The notes beneath the pieces are model-generated. The model had not been told where the DNA came from and made no database searches. It was given only the letters and a program-made list of their open reading frames with translations. The translations under genes were made by a program, and so were the position numbers. A stretch of 64,000 nt of DNA from Homarus americanus (Eukaryota > Arthropoda > Malacostraca > Decapoda > Nephropidae): the NCBI RefSeq assembly GCF_018991925.1, contig NW_024736071.1:16241402-16305401 (forward strand), in the 5' to 3' direction. Positions 35,961 to 48,680 of the stretch are shown here, piece by piece (positions within the stretch are counted from its first letter, which is position 1; each line of letters opens with the position of its first letter).

Positions 35961-36700
35961 CCATACAACTCTCTCCCATTCACCAGTTTAGGTCTCCTCA
36001 CGTCCCAATTTACGGGGGTCTTTCAGATCACCACAGCCAGCGGTCGGGATGTTTTTCGTACCGCTTCAGACCCGTAAATGATTTCTGACGACTATTTATG
36101 ATTTTGGGATATATTTTTGAGAAGAGATGGTTTTTTCTTATCAAATATATTTCCTGGTAGCAATAAAACTAAATTAATTAATGGATGAAATTAGAACTAT
36201 TAAAGATGATCATAAGGTAAATTAAATCCTTGTTGCAGCAATATGGGTAATGTACTATATAGAATATTATCATTATTAACAGGCAAAAAAAAAGTATTGA
36301 CATTTTCCCATAAAAGTAAATCATTTTAATACACCAGTTACATATACAGGTTGGTTTTGAAGTGGATCAGCCCTATTCAAGAAAATGTTGCTTTTCAATA
36401 TTATTTTAACATATATTTTGGACATTTACATCATTAGATTTGTGGTTGAATTTCTCTTAGCTGTACTTGAAAGAGTTTGAGGTGCATACTGTATATAGAC
36501 CAAGATTAACACACGCTGCTACTTAATGAACGACAGGTTAAAACTGCTGAGCTGGCCACTTCGTACAAACTTATCACAACCACTCAGACTTTTTACAGAA
36601 CTTGTCAGAACTTCTTAAAACTAGTAAACATTTCTTAATATTTGTCCGAATCTGGTGAAACCTGTCAGAGACTCGTAAAATTGTTTGATCCTTTCCAAGT
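35961..36700. other. no feature seen
   Basis: AT-rich spacer. 36590-36670 contains a loose repetition of CTTGTCAGAACTTCTTAAAAC-like phrases. Confidence 0.5.
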
Positions 36701-36988
36701 ACTGTACCCCAGACTCATGTACTGTACCCCAGACTCATGTACTGTACCCCAGACTCATGTACTGTACCCCAGACTCATGTACTGTACCCCAGACTCATGT
36801 ACTGTACCCCAGACTCATGTACTGTACGCCAGACTCATGTACTGTACCCCAGACTCATGTACTGTACCCCAGACTCATGTACTGTACCCCAGACTCATGT
36901 ACTGTACGCCAGACTCATGTACTGTACCCCAGACTCATGTACTGTACCCCAGACTCATGTACTGTACCCCAGACTCATGTACTGTACG
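36701..36988. repeat. 20-bp minisatellite with 80-bp higher-order unit
   Basis: Fourteen full units of ACTGTACCCCAGACTCATGT plus a partial one, in perfect register. The only variation is a C-to-G change in the unit (GTACG) at 36828, 36908 and 36988, spaced exactly 80 bases. This shows that blocks of four units were duplicated. The unit lacks stops in all + frames, hence three overlapping open frames of 105-138 codons. Confidence 0.97.
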
Positions 36989-37047
36989 TTGGGCTCTGTT
37001 CTGCTCTGCTTCACTTGCTATACACGACCTAGTGTTATTATTACACA

Positions 37048-37272
37048 ATGTTGATTAAATACGCCGAGTCTATTATTGAAACATATATACATTGGAAGGC
37101 GAGACTAAAAACTCCTAGAACGTTAGAATTATTGTTTTGTTTTTTTAGATGCGACGACAAGAATATTTATAAGTTGATACAAGCAATAACTCGAATAGAT
37201 AACAGTATTTCAATAAAAAAAATTATAGATGCTTTGAAAATACCAGTTGTGTATACATTAGGAAACATGTAA
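37048..37272. other. unrecognised open frame, + strand, 74 codons
   Basis: An AT-rich open frame with a good acceptor-like TTGTTTTTTTAG at 37137-37148, after which 40 codons run to a TAA stop. No domain is recognised and no donor or partner exon can be placed. It could be a terminal exon or chance. Listed only for completeness. Confidence 0.12.
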
Positions 37273-37952
37273 TCTGCATATGTATGTTTTTTATTGAATT
37301 ACTAATTAAAGAATAGACCCCCAAAAATATTGTGAAAATGCTTACTCTTTTTTTTTCCAGTAGATAATTTGCATAAGTTTTAGAAGTCTTGTTCTGTGCG
37401 AGTGTTACTATGACTCTTATAGAATAAAACGTAGAGGAAATAATCCAAGAACAAAGAATATTTTGTTCTTTTATTCTGAGTCAACCAGTTTTATTGTATC
37501 CGAGGTATTGCATTTTCACGACCTCTGTTAGTATTTTTTTCTACAACATAAATGAAAATACAGCGAAGTGGAAAATTTGTGAAAGAAACAAAAATATGTC
37601 AGTTTTTGTTTATTTTGAACAGTGATATAAAGATTTTGATATTGAGGTCTTCTAAAATGTTCATTATTCGTGGATATTGTTGTGGGTATATTAAGCTTGT
37701 GGGCTTTATCAACAGAGCTCCTTTAAAGCCAGTCAACTATTATTAATACGACTCAGGAGAGGTATACATCCAACCTGTTGTAGAGTGTAGTGATGGAAGG
37801 AGCTGAGAGACACTTCTACACCTTCACAGGATCCTCAGCTTATGAGTGGGATGGAATATAAAAATAACAATGGTGGTAGATGAACTGTGTAGTGTTTTGT
37901 TATACTGATGAGTAGGAGGTAGAGAGTGAGGCAATGTTCTTAAGTACTTTGA

Positions 37953-37957
<5 letters not shown>
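37273..37957. other. no feature seen
   Basis: AT-rich spacer. Confidence 0.5.

Positions 37958-37998
<41 letters not shown>
37958..37998. repeat. (CT)n microsatellite
   Basis: About 20 CT units. Confidence 0.97.
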
Positions 37999-37999
<1 letters not shown>

Positions 38000-38859
38000 G
38001 TTCCCTCGTCCTCTTTCCCTTCATTTATCTCCTCTATTAGACGCTGAATATAAAATGGCTCCCGGCGGCTCCTCCCAACTCATATTAATAAACTAGAGGT
38101 ATAATGGGGGAAAAATTCACCCTGGTATTTCTCATATACGAATTGATAGTTTCCGAAACAACCTCTTGTGACATTTGCACCCAGTTATAACATACCGTAT
38201 AGAACTGTATTTGCATGTATATTGAAAAAAAAATATACTTCCTTTTTTTCAATGAAGGTTCATTTAGTCTTTTTTTGGGGGGGGGGGGATATCAAATAGG
38301 CAAAGATTAGTCGCATAAAAAAAATATATATATATTTTTAATTTTCCCAACTTTGTCATATAATGTTAATAAATAATACTTGGTGAACTGTGATCCATTT
38401 TCTGTCATGTGCCTAAGTATATTAAAATAAGAAAAAAATTAGTAATAAATTAATTTTCTATATTCTATAAGTTGGTATAATATTGTAGAAATTAAGAAAG
38501 GGTTCCACACACACTGAGTACTAAATGGTGAAGCCGACACTAAACTCTCTACCTGTAAAGTCTTAGATGGGCTGAGTGGAGGTAACCCAAGGTAGAACTA
38601 ATGACACTTGAGAGAAGACAAATTTCTGTATCTACTCGGCCACCGCACACCGTACTTTAATATATCAACAATAGATATCGTGTTTAATATAATTACGTTC
38701 GTGTGATTAAGAAATATGTTTCATTTCATATAAAATTACTGTCTTTTATAACTTGTCTTACCTTCGTTTATTTTTGCTTATATGGATGAAAAAAATATTG
38801 GAATTTTATTTTAAATTCAAGGTTTGGGGAAACGTTTATCAGCACACAGAGACCTTCAT
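37999..38859. other. no feature seen
   Basis: AT-rich spacer with a poly-T/poly-G junction at 38271-38289. Confidence 0.5.
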
Positions 38860-39267
38860 CACTATGGAGTTTTTTTTTTATTATTTATTGGGCACTCCCA
38901 TACATCCTTGTGTAAGGTGAAGCGCAGAAGCGTTTACAGTGCCCAACAGGGAAGCATGCTAAGTTCATGCTTGCCTTTATGTCTCATGAGTTAAGGGCGT
39001 AGAAGCCTGAAGAGTCGAGGGCATAGAAGCCTGAAGAGTCAATGGTTAATGTCATCAAGTTATTGGAAGCTCCAACAACTCCCTGAATACGAATTCGCAA
39101 CTTTCGACTTACACCAGGTACCTACTTTACTGCTAGGTGAACAGGGACTAATGGGGGCTAGGAAATATGTCCAAACAACTTCCACCGGCCCGGGAATCGA
39201 ACCCGTGACATCTCGCTTGCGAAGGCAAGAGCGGTACCACTCTACCACCAGCACCCCCCACTATGGA
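38860..39267 (-). mobile_element. complete tRNA-derived SINE with target-site duplication
   Basis: Minus-strand element of about 390 bases. The head (from 39258) has A box TGGTAGAGTGG (39237-39247) and perfect B box GGTTCGATTCC (39193-39203). The body includes GTTCACCTAGCAGTAAAGTA followed by GGTACCTGG, a phrase I associate with decapod SINEs. The tail ends AATAAATAATAAAAAAAAAA. The 9-bp target-site duplication CACTATGGA lies at 38860-38868 and 39259-39267. Within the body, a short AGAGTCGAGGGC/AGAAGCCTG phrase is doubled (38995-39035). It has no coding capacity and would depend on a partner LINE. The RNA polymerase III promoter appears intact. Confidence 0.9.
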
Positions 39268-39405
39268 CTTGAGCCGAAGTGCTGGGGAGTTATAATGAGC
39301 ATTTGTACATAATAACAAACATTGTAATTTTTTCATCAACTTCTGTTAACACCATTCTGACTGAGTGACAGACTGACTGAGTCCACTTTTTGCTCGACCG
39401 TTATG

Positions 39406-39431
39406 ACCTAACCTAACCTAACCTAACCTAA
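39406..39431 (-). repeat. (AACCT)5 telomere-like run
   Basis: About five exact AACCT units. Confidence 0.93.
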
Positions 39432-41967
39432 GCTATACTTGACGCAGTTTATGGCGAGTTCCTAGTTTCACCATTGTTAGTTATGTATAAACCCATAGTC
39501 ATGTTGTTTTCAGCTCGTGCTAAGATATAGAACGCGGAATCATGATCACATTAAATATTTCAGACACATTTCACTACTGATTACATTAAGATATTCTCTT
39601 CACACTGAACCTCCCGCACCGTGTTTCTATCTTTCTGTTTTATTCATAATTCTTAGTTTTAATGACATTTATTAATCATGATAACAGTTTGATTTATGAC
39701 CACTGCAATACACGAATTTATTTTTCTCTTGGTTATTCTCGTGACCAAACAGGAACCGCGGTTAATTACTACATTGGCCTTAACACAAGAGGCATTAATT
39801 ATAAATCATTGTTGGTCATAAAAACAGTAATAAATAATAATCAAAAGTGTGTTCCGGGTGATGAGGACATGCCTCACTGCAACACAGGCGACCTTCAGCG
39901 GGTGGGGTGATGTTGTTCACCTACACACCCTGGCCACTAGCTCTGGTTTACCTCGTCAGTACCTTCAGTATTATTAGGAGCGGCCTCACCCACCTGTAGA
40001 AGGATTAAGGTGAACAAGATATACGTAGTTAATATCACTTACAGTATATATTATTATTTATCATCACCAGGAAATATCAAGACTGTCGTGTATTATAGTA
40101 AAACGAAAAACCCGAAAATTCTTACCAGTTTGTAAGCGTATTATGGCGTCTATAGCTCACTTTCTTGATAAAGAATTGTTTTAAGTTTATTCAAGGTTGA
40201 GGAGTGTGAAGTGACTACTTGAATACGGCAAAACACAATACAGCTGCTTCTCAGGCCCTCCTATACCCGGAGGTGAGTGTAACCCTTTGTCAGGACACAA
40301 TACACAGAGGCCACGAAGGAACTACACACTCCACTTTCTCAGACTTCAAAAAAGCTTGACGAGAGCTGTGGTAAAATGGGCAGCTGATACTGGCCGCGAG
40401 CATGGGATCAATAGCGAGGTGTCGGGGGTAAACAAAGATGAAAGAACACTTGTGGTATAATAGTGTGTCCCTTACTCTCCGATGACACGTGTTAAGTGAC
40501 TCCTCCTTGATGGATGGAGGAAAGGAACACCATCGTCCTCCACCCATGTGACCACAGCAACATGGACTACAACCATTCCTGACTTGGAATAAAATAACAA
40601 CTATAAATGACTGGAATGTGACCATAACTGACTGACATATGATAATTATTGACTGGACAGCGATTATAAGATTTAACTGGGTGACTGTATCATAACTGCC
40701 TGGAATACAAGAGAACCCTGACTGGAAAACGAATGTATATGTTTGAAATATTTACATAATTTACTATGATATGATAATAACTTAGTGAAACAGAGATACC
40801 TTAGGTCAGACCTCCATCACTGGTGTAGTAAACTAAACCTTCACATAACGATACTGTAATGACCCGGTATAGTACTGGGGTTAGAGGCATTGGTAATTAT
40901 GTACAAACTATAGGATAATAATAATTGTAAATAGATTAAAAGATAATGCTAATTATATAGAAATTAGTTGATAATGACATAGCTAATGGTGGATCTATAC
41001 TAATTTACATAAATCACTTAGCATCATCACGGACTGTTGGACTTATTTACATTCTAATTTCCTTAAAAATGGAACAATTAAAGTCGTAAGCATTGCCTTC
41101 CTTTTTTTTTTGTTATGCAAATACAATATTCACGCCTTTCAAAACGCAATACTCGGAATGAATATTTGAATATATGAATGAAATGAATAAGTTAAAACCT
41201 AAACTTCCTTAACATTTTTCAATTACTGGCATCATATATTTTAATTTTTTTTTTGCATTCTAGTATGTTATTATTTTCAACATAAAATAATTGACGGGAG
41301 AACACATACCAAGAGTTAAGAGTTGAAGGACATTGTATTGATAACATCGATAATACATCAGGTAACATGAGATTATATTTTTTCAGATTATGAAGCTTAG
41401 TTCATTTATACTCGTAAAAGCTGCTGCGATAAATCTCCCATTTTATTGCATTATCATTACAGCCGCTCGATGAAACACGTGTAATATTATCAATTCGTTT
41501 GAATGTTGGAAAAATACCCTCTACCTGGGCGTGTGGGGAGTGGGTGTAATATTTTAATTTTATTGACAAAAATACTCCTAATATATAATAGAAATGTTTG
41601 TCAGAGTGTGAGGTTATTCTGAGCTGTTACGTGATTCTCAGCCACTATTCAAGGCTGATATATTAACCGCTATATTAGCTTATTTATGATTATACGAATA
41701 AATATAACAAGAAAATATAGGATAATACAAGCAGCTATAATTTTAGAACAGTAAAGAATTATTATAATGATAGCGTGTAAAAAAAATAATTGATTATTAT
41801 TGAATCTCATATTATTTATTCCTTAGTGAAAAAAAAATACACGAAATCATTCCATTTTTTACAATGTCTAAAAACATAATTGGCAGACAAGCGATTCATA
41901 CAATATTCAGGTAGTCATTAAGGAAACATATAGACATGAGAAGATTCAAAAGCAGTTTCTAGATTAT
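39432..41967. other. no feature seen
   Basis: AT-rich spacer. 40555-40735 has loosely repeated GACTGGAATGTGACCATAACTG-like phrases. No gene recognised. Confidence 0.5.
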
Positions 41968-42183
41968 TCACGTTTGATATATTTGAGAAACACGAACTGC
42001 CGCGATATCTCTTGGAACTTTTAGCTTTTCTAATTTCTTAGTGGTCACTGGCAGACATATGACCTCTTCTACCTCATTTATATCGTTGTTGTGTAAATCA
42101 AGAGACATAATCAGTATATACACAACACGAAGGCTCGATACATGGGCGATAAGTTTTGGTAATGACGTTTGGTGAATCATGTT
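41968..42183 (-). pseudogene. possible leucine-rich-repeat-like fragment
   Basis: The minus-strand frame reads SLPKLIAHVSSLRV and, six residues later, SLDLHNNDINEV, then KKLEKLKVPRDIAAV. These fit the LxxLxLxxNxIxxV rhythm of leucine-rich repeats, with the Asn of the N-x-I position present. A TTTCACAG acceptor-like site sits just upstream at 42184-42191, and GAG/GTAGAAG around 42071 could be a donor. The stop follows after 70 codons. Either a single small exon, a decayed LRR gene fragment, or chance. Codon content is AT-rich like its surroundings. Confidence 0.22.
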
Positions 42184-44480
42184 GCTGTGAAATCTTTATT
42201 GATGTTCGTGTTTATATTAAAGTGGAGGAAGGAATAACTAGAGAGGCTAAGAGATACTGCCAGATATAAGTAAGCAAGCCTCTTTTAATGTATATCCTGT
42301 GTGTGTGTATGTATGTATGTATATGTGTGTGAGTATGTATATGTATGTGTGTTTATATGTATGTGTGTATATAATAGCTGTTTACCTCTTGACGTTCAGC
42401 GAGTGAAATAGATCCTATCAATGTCACCCTTCACCTCAACATTCACATATAGATTTCCTACCCGTCGATATATTTCATCATACACAACACTTATGATAGA
42501 AATGGAGGTAAATGGATCAATACGGCTGATACAGTATATCTATATTACTGTAATTCCGGTAGTAGAACTTCCTGTAACAACGAGCCAAAACTCTTATCGT
42601 AACCTTACTCTGATATCTGTAGTCATAGTTTTCTTTGTGTCATTACTACTGTTTATATTTCCTCTAAGCATTCTTATTCACTTTTTTTATTCTGTAGTCA
42701 ATGGGAGTTTACAACAGCCCCGATGTGTATTGTTTATGAGTCTCTGAGGCAACAGGTTTCAAGGTCGCTTCCCTACTGACTTGGCAGGTCCTCTGAGGCG
42801 AGCTTAGGTAATGACCATCACTCACGGGATTCAATACTCCCGCCGGCCCCCACTATCTTTAATACAGTCTTCCCTAACTCCATCGGCCCCCGCCAACTTT
42901 AACACAGCTACCTCTAACACTCTCCAGCTCCCACCAGTCCCAACACAGCCCCCCAAGACCACCATTATGATCGTGAGAGTAGGTATAATGCACCCGCTGT
43001 AGTTTCCCTTCATTACTGTCCGCGTATATACTCCTGCAAGAAACTTACTGCCATATCTTACCCAATACCCGACCCAACCATCACGCCTGTACTTTAAGGG
43101 GGGGTCTCTCTCTTTCTCTCGTCTGTTTATGAATTATGTTAGTGAACTTTATAAACGTCTTTTCTGATTGACTGACTGAATAGCACACTGAGGGATATTT
43201 TCTCCTACGCTCGGTACTATACAAGGGTTACTAAATATTTCACCTGTTGGATGAGTTGTTTTTTCGTACTCAACTAAATTCGCAACATCATCAGTAAACA
43301 CAGTGTCTACCGTCCCGTTATTTTGTTTGTAGAATCTAGCTTATGTGAGTGAGATAAGGTGCATAGAAACCGATAATAAAGGTCTTAGATTATTAATATA
43401 TATCACCCATACCTATTGACTTAGCTTCTCAACATACACAACATGTTTACAAATAATTCAAAAGATCTGTCCACAAGCTCTCCTACAGCACTCCACCGTT
43501 AGACTTACAGTATTGAACAAAGGAATCTGTAACGAGATTTCTTCACTTATTTATTTAATTTTTCATAAGACACTTTGATGTAGTACAAGACCAAGAAGGA
43601 GACATAACTATGAGTGGGACGTAACATAATTCTGGGGAAGTGAGGAGACTAGACTGACCAAACACTTTAGAGGTATTTCATTAATAACTCAAAACATTCT
43701 CAAACACAACAGCTAATGTTTCTGAGGAGTCATTTCTAGTATAGCGGAGGAGGAGCACAATTCTCTGGAAACTTTTTTAAACATAATCATCTTGAGGTCA
43801 TATATAGGTGAAGGATAATGATTTCAGGATCTGTTATTTACCCACGGTTTGCTGCTGTAATTTATAGTGTTTTCATTATATTATTGTGATATAACTTACA
43901 ATGAACACCAGAGACCACCAGCCACAACCACGCAACTGACACACAAGATGATGCTGAATATTGCAGCGTTGAGGGACATATGACCACCACACATACATTA
44001 GGTAAATAAAATAATATTTCCACATCACTTGTAACGTTCATAAGAGATACTAAGAAAACTTTGATGTTATCTAATATTTCTCAGTCTGTCACAAGTTTCT
44101 GGAGCGTCAAGTGGTAATAACAGTGACACGTACGATGGCAAAATATTATCATCAGTTCTTATCTATACCAAGTTACATCTCCTCCTCGGTAATACTCTTA
44201 TGGTAATTGTACATTTTGTCGCCATAATTTACAGTCCATATTCGTTTGGGTGTGATAAATGTAATCTTAGTTAGTTTGTTTTGATGTTATTGTTAGGTAA
44301 AATAGGATTATCTGCATCATCATGGATAGGTCTAATACTAAATAAATCCTAAACAAATTTATTAAAAATGTAGCGAGAGTCTCATAGCCTAATTTAGCAC
44401 AAAACATGATAAATTATTCATTTTTCAGTATTTGAGGTGTGAGAGAGATAGTGCACTGTGTTATAACTTTAAACGATGAA
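42184..44480. other. no feature seen
   Basis: Spacer with GTATGTAT-rich text at 42300-42375 and CCC-rich sequence at 42840-42960. Open frames at 42421-42747 and 42811-43013 show no domain. Confidence 0.5.
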
Positions 44481-44520
44481 AACCTAACCTAACCTAACCT
44501 AACCTAACCTAACCTAACCT
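44481..44520 (-). repeat. (AACCT)8 telomere-like run
   Basis: Eight exact units, 40 bases, the longest TTAGG-type run in the window. Flanked by ordinary unique sequence, so interstitial. Confidence 0.96.
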
Positions 44521-44796
44521 GACTGTTCTATTTCATCACCAGCAGGATCCTGTTAAGCCCTCGGGAAATATGAATTGTTTTAGAAATATATTTACCGTTT
44601 TTACTCTTGGAAAAATCCCGTCGGCCATTACCGGAGGAGGAAAACGGTAATAATAGCCTCACCTCACCACCACCTCACCTGTCCTGCCTCACCTCACACC
44701 TTACTTGCACCCTCACCTACCGTATCCCACCCATCATATGGTCAACATCCCACCCAACACAGTATAACTTAATTATGTAAGTTATAATCTATTGTC

Positions 44797-44797
<1 letters not shown>

Positions 44798-44834
<37 letters not shown>
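44798..44834. repeat. (AC)n microsatellite
   Basis: About 18 AC units. Confidence 0.96.
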
Positions 44835-45064
44835 GTCTGTAACTTAACATTTTCTGTTACCCATAATAACAAATCATTTCACATGAATTCTTCTTCTTCA
44901 TGAAATAGTAACAAGCCTTTACCGCACACAGCACAATAACATATAAAACACAACCACAGTACGTACACTAAAACATTTATTGCCGATTACAGTCATGCAT
45001 TAACGATGGGTTTAAAGTGTGTGTGCGGTGCTGCAATGCGCTGAATTTGCACAAAAGCCTTGAA

Positions 45065-45340
45065 TTATTGCAACCTATTAATGGCCGTTATGTCTCGCAT
45101 CTTTATTCCTGGGCCGCACAAGTTGAACGTGTACTGCAACGTAACACCCAGCTCTCTCCTCTGTGATATTGAGAACGGTCGAGGTTTTGTTATTCTATCG
45201 ACAACTGCGAGTACTGGAAAGTGATTTTCTTTTTCTGTAATGAAGAGGACGATATGTTCACTATTTTGCTTATGACCGGGGATTCTAGCCATCTATCCAT
45301 GACTGGGTGATTCTAGCCATCTATCACTAAGTACTCTTGC
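45065..45340 (-). other. unrecognised open frame with short tandem duplication
   Basis: A 75-codon minus frame (45065-45292) of balanced composition with no recognisable domain. Just upstream the phrase ATAGATGGCTAGAATC is tandemly doubled (45283-45330, ~27-bp spacing). Not enough to call a gene. Confidence 0.12.
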
Positions 45341-45815
45341 GGTCTTTTCATTCTGTATTATCATCATTGTTATTTCTTGTTTCATATAATCCTTAAGCAT
45401 ATTTTTTTTCTGTTTATTTTCATTTCTCTCAAGACTTTTATTTTTTTCATCATTTTTCCATCCTCTTTTTACTTCATCTTCTCGTATTTCATCAGGGATT
45501 TAACCGTCGGGATCGTTATCGTCAGTATCCTTAACCCTTCGTTCTATTTAAAGGGAATATAATGTTAGAGTTCACTTACTGCTGGTCTCCTCTCCGCCTC
45601 CTCACCCACAACATCGCTACTCATAAAGGCTATTCAGTGTCTGTCTCCCTCTATATCTATTTTTTTTTATTACTTAGAGATCACGAACTATGGTAAATAA
45701 ACCACAGTGTCAAGTATTAGAGCCAAAACGGATGACCAACAGGAATGAGGTCACGGTGGAGAGTGGATAACAAGAGTGGTTGAGAACTGGTCACTCACTC
45801 AGACGTTCAGTTAGT
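45341..45815. other. no feature seen
   Basis: T-rich spacer. Confidence 0.5.
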
Positions 45816-45845
45816 CAATCAGTCAGTCAGTCAGTCAGTCAGTCA
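45816..45845. repeat. (CAGT)n microsatellite
   Basis: About seven CAGT units. Confidence 0.9.
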
Positions 45846-47423
45846 ATAAATTGGTCAGTTGTGGTATTCATGGAGTTAACACATGCACCTAAAATGTATT
45901 GTTGATTCATGTAGATTGTTATGAGTTTGTTGTTGTAGTTTTCCTTATCCTTTCGTTCAGGTATTTTGCTTCATGTTGCTCGTATATTCTCCTATAACGA
46001 GGGAGGAAAGTTGGTCAGTAATTGGCATATGTATCACTTACAACAACAAGGCAGTGACTGTCTGTACTTGGTTGCCCAGTAGCATGCATGACCCCAACAG
46101 TGTACCACATCAGAGGCTAAGTGTTTGTCATTGTTTATACCTTTTGACTTTGAGATATTCCCCACCTTTCACCTCATAAATCAGACCAAATTATCATACT
46201 TACAAAAATCTCAACCTTTTATTTCTGCACTGACACACAGCACTAACAAGCCAGGTCTGATAATAAACACCAACATAACCCTGAAGACTCCCCTAACACA
46301 CATGTAAGTCGTTCTCTTAACACAGGTCAACGTTGTGGTGACATCATTCCCCCAGCACTTGTTTACGTATCTTGACCATTCCTTACCTCACCTGACTGGT
46401 CGATGCGTTGAGTTGTTGGCTGGCATGAAAGGTCCTCCACACACCTGACCTGCCCGCCTGACACATCGACCATATACGATGTTGTCTGCGGGGTGACAGT
46501 GAGGACATTCGTTCAATAATCGAGGTTGTCGTTTTTTTTGTAAGTGACAAAGGTTGAGATAACAAATCTAAAAGGATAAAGGAAAAGTTTAACTAAAAAT
46601 GACATTCTTTTGTTTTTTATCGATCCCAGTGAGAATTATCAAAGATGTTTTTTGCGTCATATCTCATAACACAGACTATATTGTGATTCATGAGTGCAGT
46701 TCATTTCTTAATTACTCACCCAAGAAGAATGAGACTCTTTGTAAGTGTCTCGTGGTGAAGTTTACAAATTGCTGGAAAGAGGCGTGTCAGCTGTGGTGGG
46801 CTTCAAAATATTGTCTGGGTCAAATGAAATAGCTGGTCAGAAAACTTTACATAGCGCTTTTGTTTTGAAGAGAAATAAATTCCACATTAAGGTTGATCTT
46901 CCTATTTTTTGTGTTTTTTTTTAACATAATCGACTTAAAGAACCAAAATTACTGTTTTTGCCGCCATAGCAGAGGGTCAAAATTGGGCTCTCTCATAGCT
47001 CGAACTGCAATTCAAGTTATTTTCTTTTTTATCTCGAGGGACAAGTGATAGACCCAGCTGATGAGGACCAGTGATTAGTTCCCCCTCTCATTGGCCAACT
47101 CTGATACAAGTTCCCATTACTCTTAGGTCGACGCTTTTGTTTGTGTTCAGTGTGTTCCTAGGGCGGCTCTCCTCCCTCTCATCGACTCCCTTCACCTAAT
47201 CAAAAGGCCTAATGAAAACTCTTTTTTTTCGGGATGGGACTAACTTTCTATGACTTGAAATCCTTTACTAAACTGATTACTTGAAGTCCTTTCGTTAGGG
47301 AGTTTCTTCACTTCGATGAAATGGCTTAAATTTCTCCCCAATTATTGTATTTGAGAATTGAAGATGTTTTAAGGACTTACGCGTTTGTTTTATCTCGTTT
47401 ATAAACATATCAGGAAGACCTCA

Positions 47424-47424
<1 letters not shown>
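45846..47424. other. no feature seen
   Basis: Mixed spacer. A 77-codon + frame at 46599-46832 and a 60-codon - frame at 46383-46565 show no domain. Confidence 0.5.

Positions 47425-47472
<48 letters not shown>
47425..47472. repeat. (AC)n microsatellite
   Basis: About 24 AC units. Confidence 0.97.
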
Positions 47473-47476
<4 letters not shown>

Positions 47477-47817
47477 CCTAATGCTCTGGAAGTCCCCTGT
47501 GCCACAAATCATCCCTCACTCCCTCACGTTCACCTCATTGACAGCGTCGGTAACACAACATCCCCCTGATAACATTAAAGAGAGTTACATGACAAACACT
47601 CTGGTCGCTGATCATTTTACATAACTACACAGATAACATTGTGTAGAGGGGAGGGTACATACACACACACACACATCTTATGATGGTAAACGACGCTTTA
47701 AATAAAACAGAGCAAATTTTACCATATACGAATTAAATTAGAATAAGTTGTCGTAATAAAGATAAATATTTTCCCTATTTGGCAAAAAGTTTAGTTTCTT
47801 CTTAAAATTTTATTCAG

Positions 47818-47822
<5 letters not shown>

Positions 47823-47911
<89 letters not shown>
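47823..47911. repeat. (TA)n microsatellite
   Basis: About 44 TA units. Confidence 0.97.
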
Positions 47912-48413
47912 CATAAGTATTAAAAGCTTGTTTATTGAGAGCTAATCTCCCGTCTTAAGCTTCATATAATTTAAGTTACCCGAAAAGTTTTGCCTATTCT
48001 TCATAATGCATAATTTATACTTATTTTTCGGTTTGCTTCTCCTTCTCTGTCTGTCTGTCTGTCTGTCCTTTCCCCTTGTTTACATTGCTTACAGTTTAAA
48101 GCCAAAGTTAACAGTCTTATCCATACAGTTACTCACGAAACAATGATTCCTAACGAGACAAAAAATATTTTCAACTTTCACTGCCTGGAACTATAGATAT
48201 ATGGCCTCGTTATAGTTAATGGCAGCGATAAGTGGACCGTCAACCACCCACTCACTCACAGATGGTTTGATAATGCTTTGGTTTCAGTTTTTAGTCACCA
48301 CACTAAGTCCTTAGCCTCTCCCTCGATGACTAACACAGGACAAAGATAAACCTGCTGTTAATTTAATGTCATTTTAATGCCAATGTAGGTTGATGACTTT
48401 TCCGACGATGATA
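47912..48413. other. no feature seen
   Basis: Includes a short (CTGT)n run at 48047-48066. Confidence 0.55.
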
Positions 48414-48559
48414 GGTGTAGTGATGGGGTGTAGTGATGGGTGTAGTGATGGGGTGTAGTGATGGGGTGTAGTGATGGGGTGTAGTGATGGGGTGTAGTGA
48501 TGGGGTGTAGTGATGGGGTGTAGTGATGGGGTGTAATGATGGGGTGTAATGATGGGGTG
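48414..48559. repeat. 13-bp minisatellite, ~11 units
   Basis: Tandem TGTAGTGATGGGG units, with a 12-bp early unit and TAATG variants at the 3' end. Confidence 0.95.
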
Positions 48560-48644
48560 GTCAGTGATACGTCTGAGTGAACCAGATTATGTTAACGAGT
48601 AGTGCTGAGTGTCGTGAATTACCTATAATACGAAGAAAAGCCTG

Positions 48645-48680
48645 AAATCCCGGTTCGATTCCCACTTGGCTTGGATGTGA
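48645..48680 (+). other. isolated B-box-like motif
   Basis: CCGGTTCGATTCCCAC at 48649-48664 matches the Pol III B box, but no A box or tRNA fold is found upstream. Possibly a SINE fragment. The rest of 48560-49106 shows nothing. Confidence 0.25.

Noticed and set aside
36701..36988. CRISPR-like repeat array
   Set aside because: Units are contiguous with no variable spacers, and the context is an animal genome. It is a minisatellite. The same applies to 14281-14720 and 32615-33222.
36642..37058. 138-codon frame with a 20-residue repeat
   Set aside because: The 20-bp minisatellite unit lacks stops in every + frame. No start context, splice sites or family.
39170..39258. Functional tRNA on the minus strand
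   Set aside because: Good A and B boxes, but no proper seven-base anticodon loop with a paired stem, and it is continuous with a SINE body, poly-A tail and target-site duplication.
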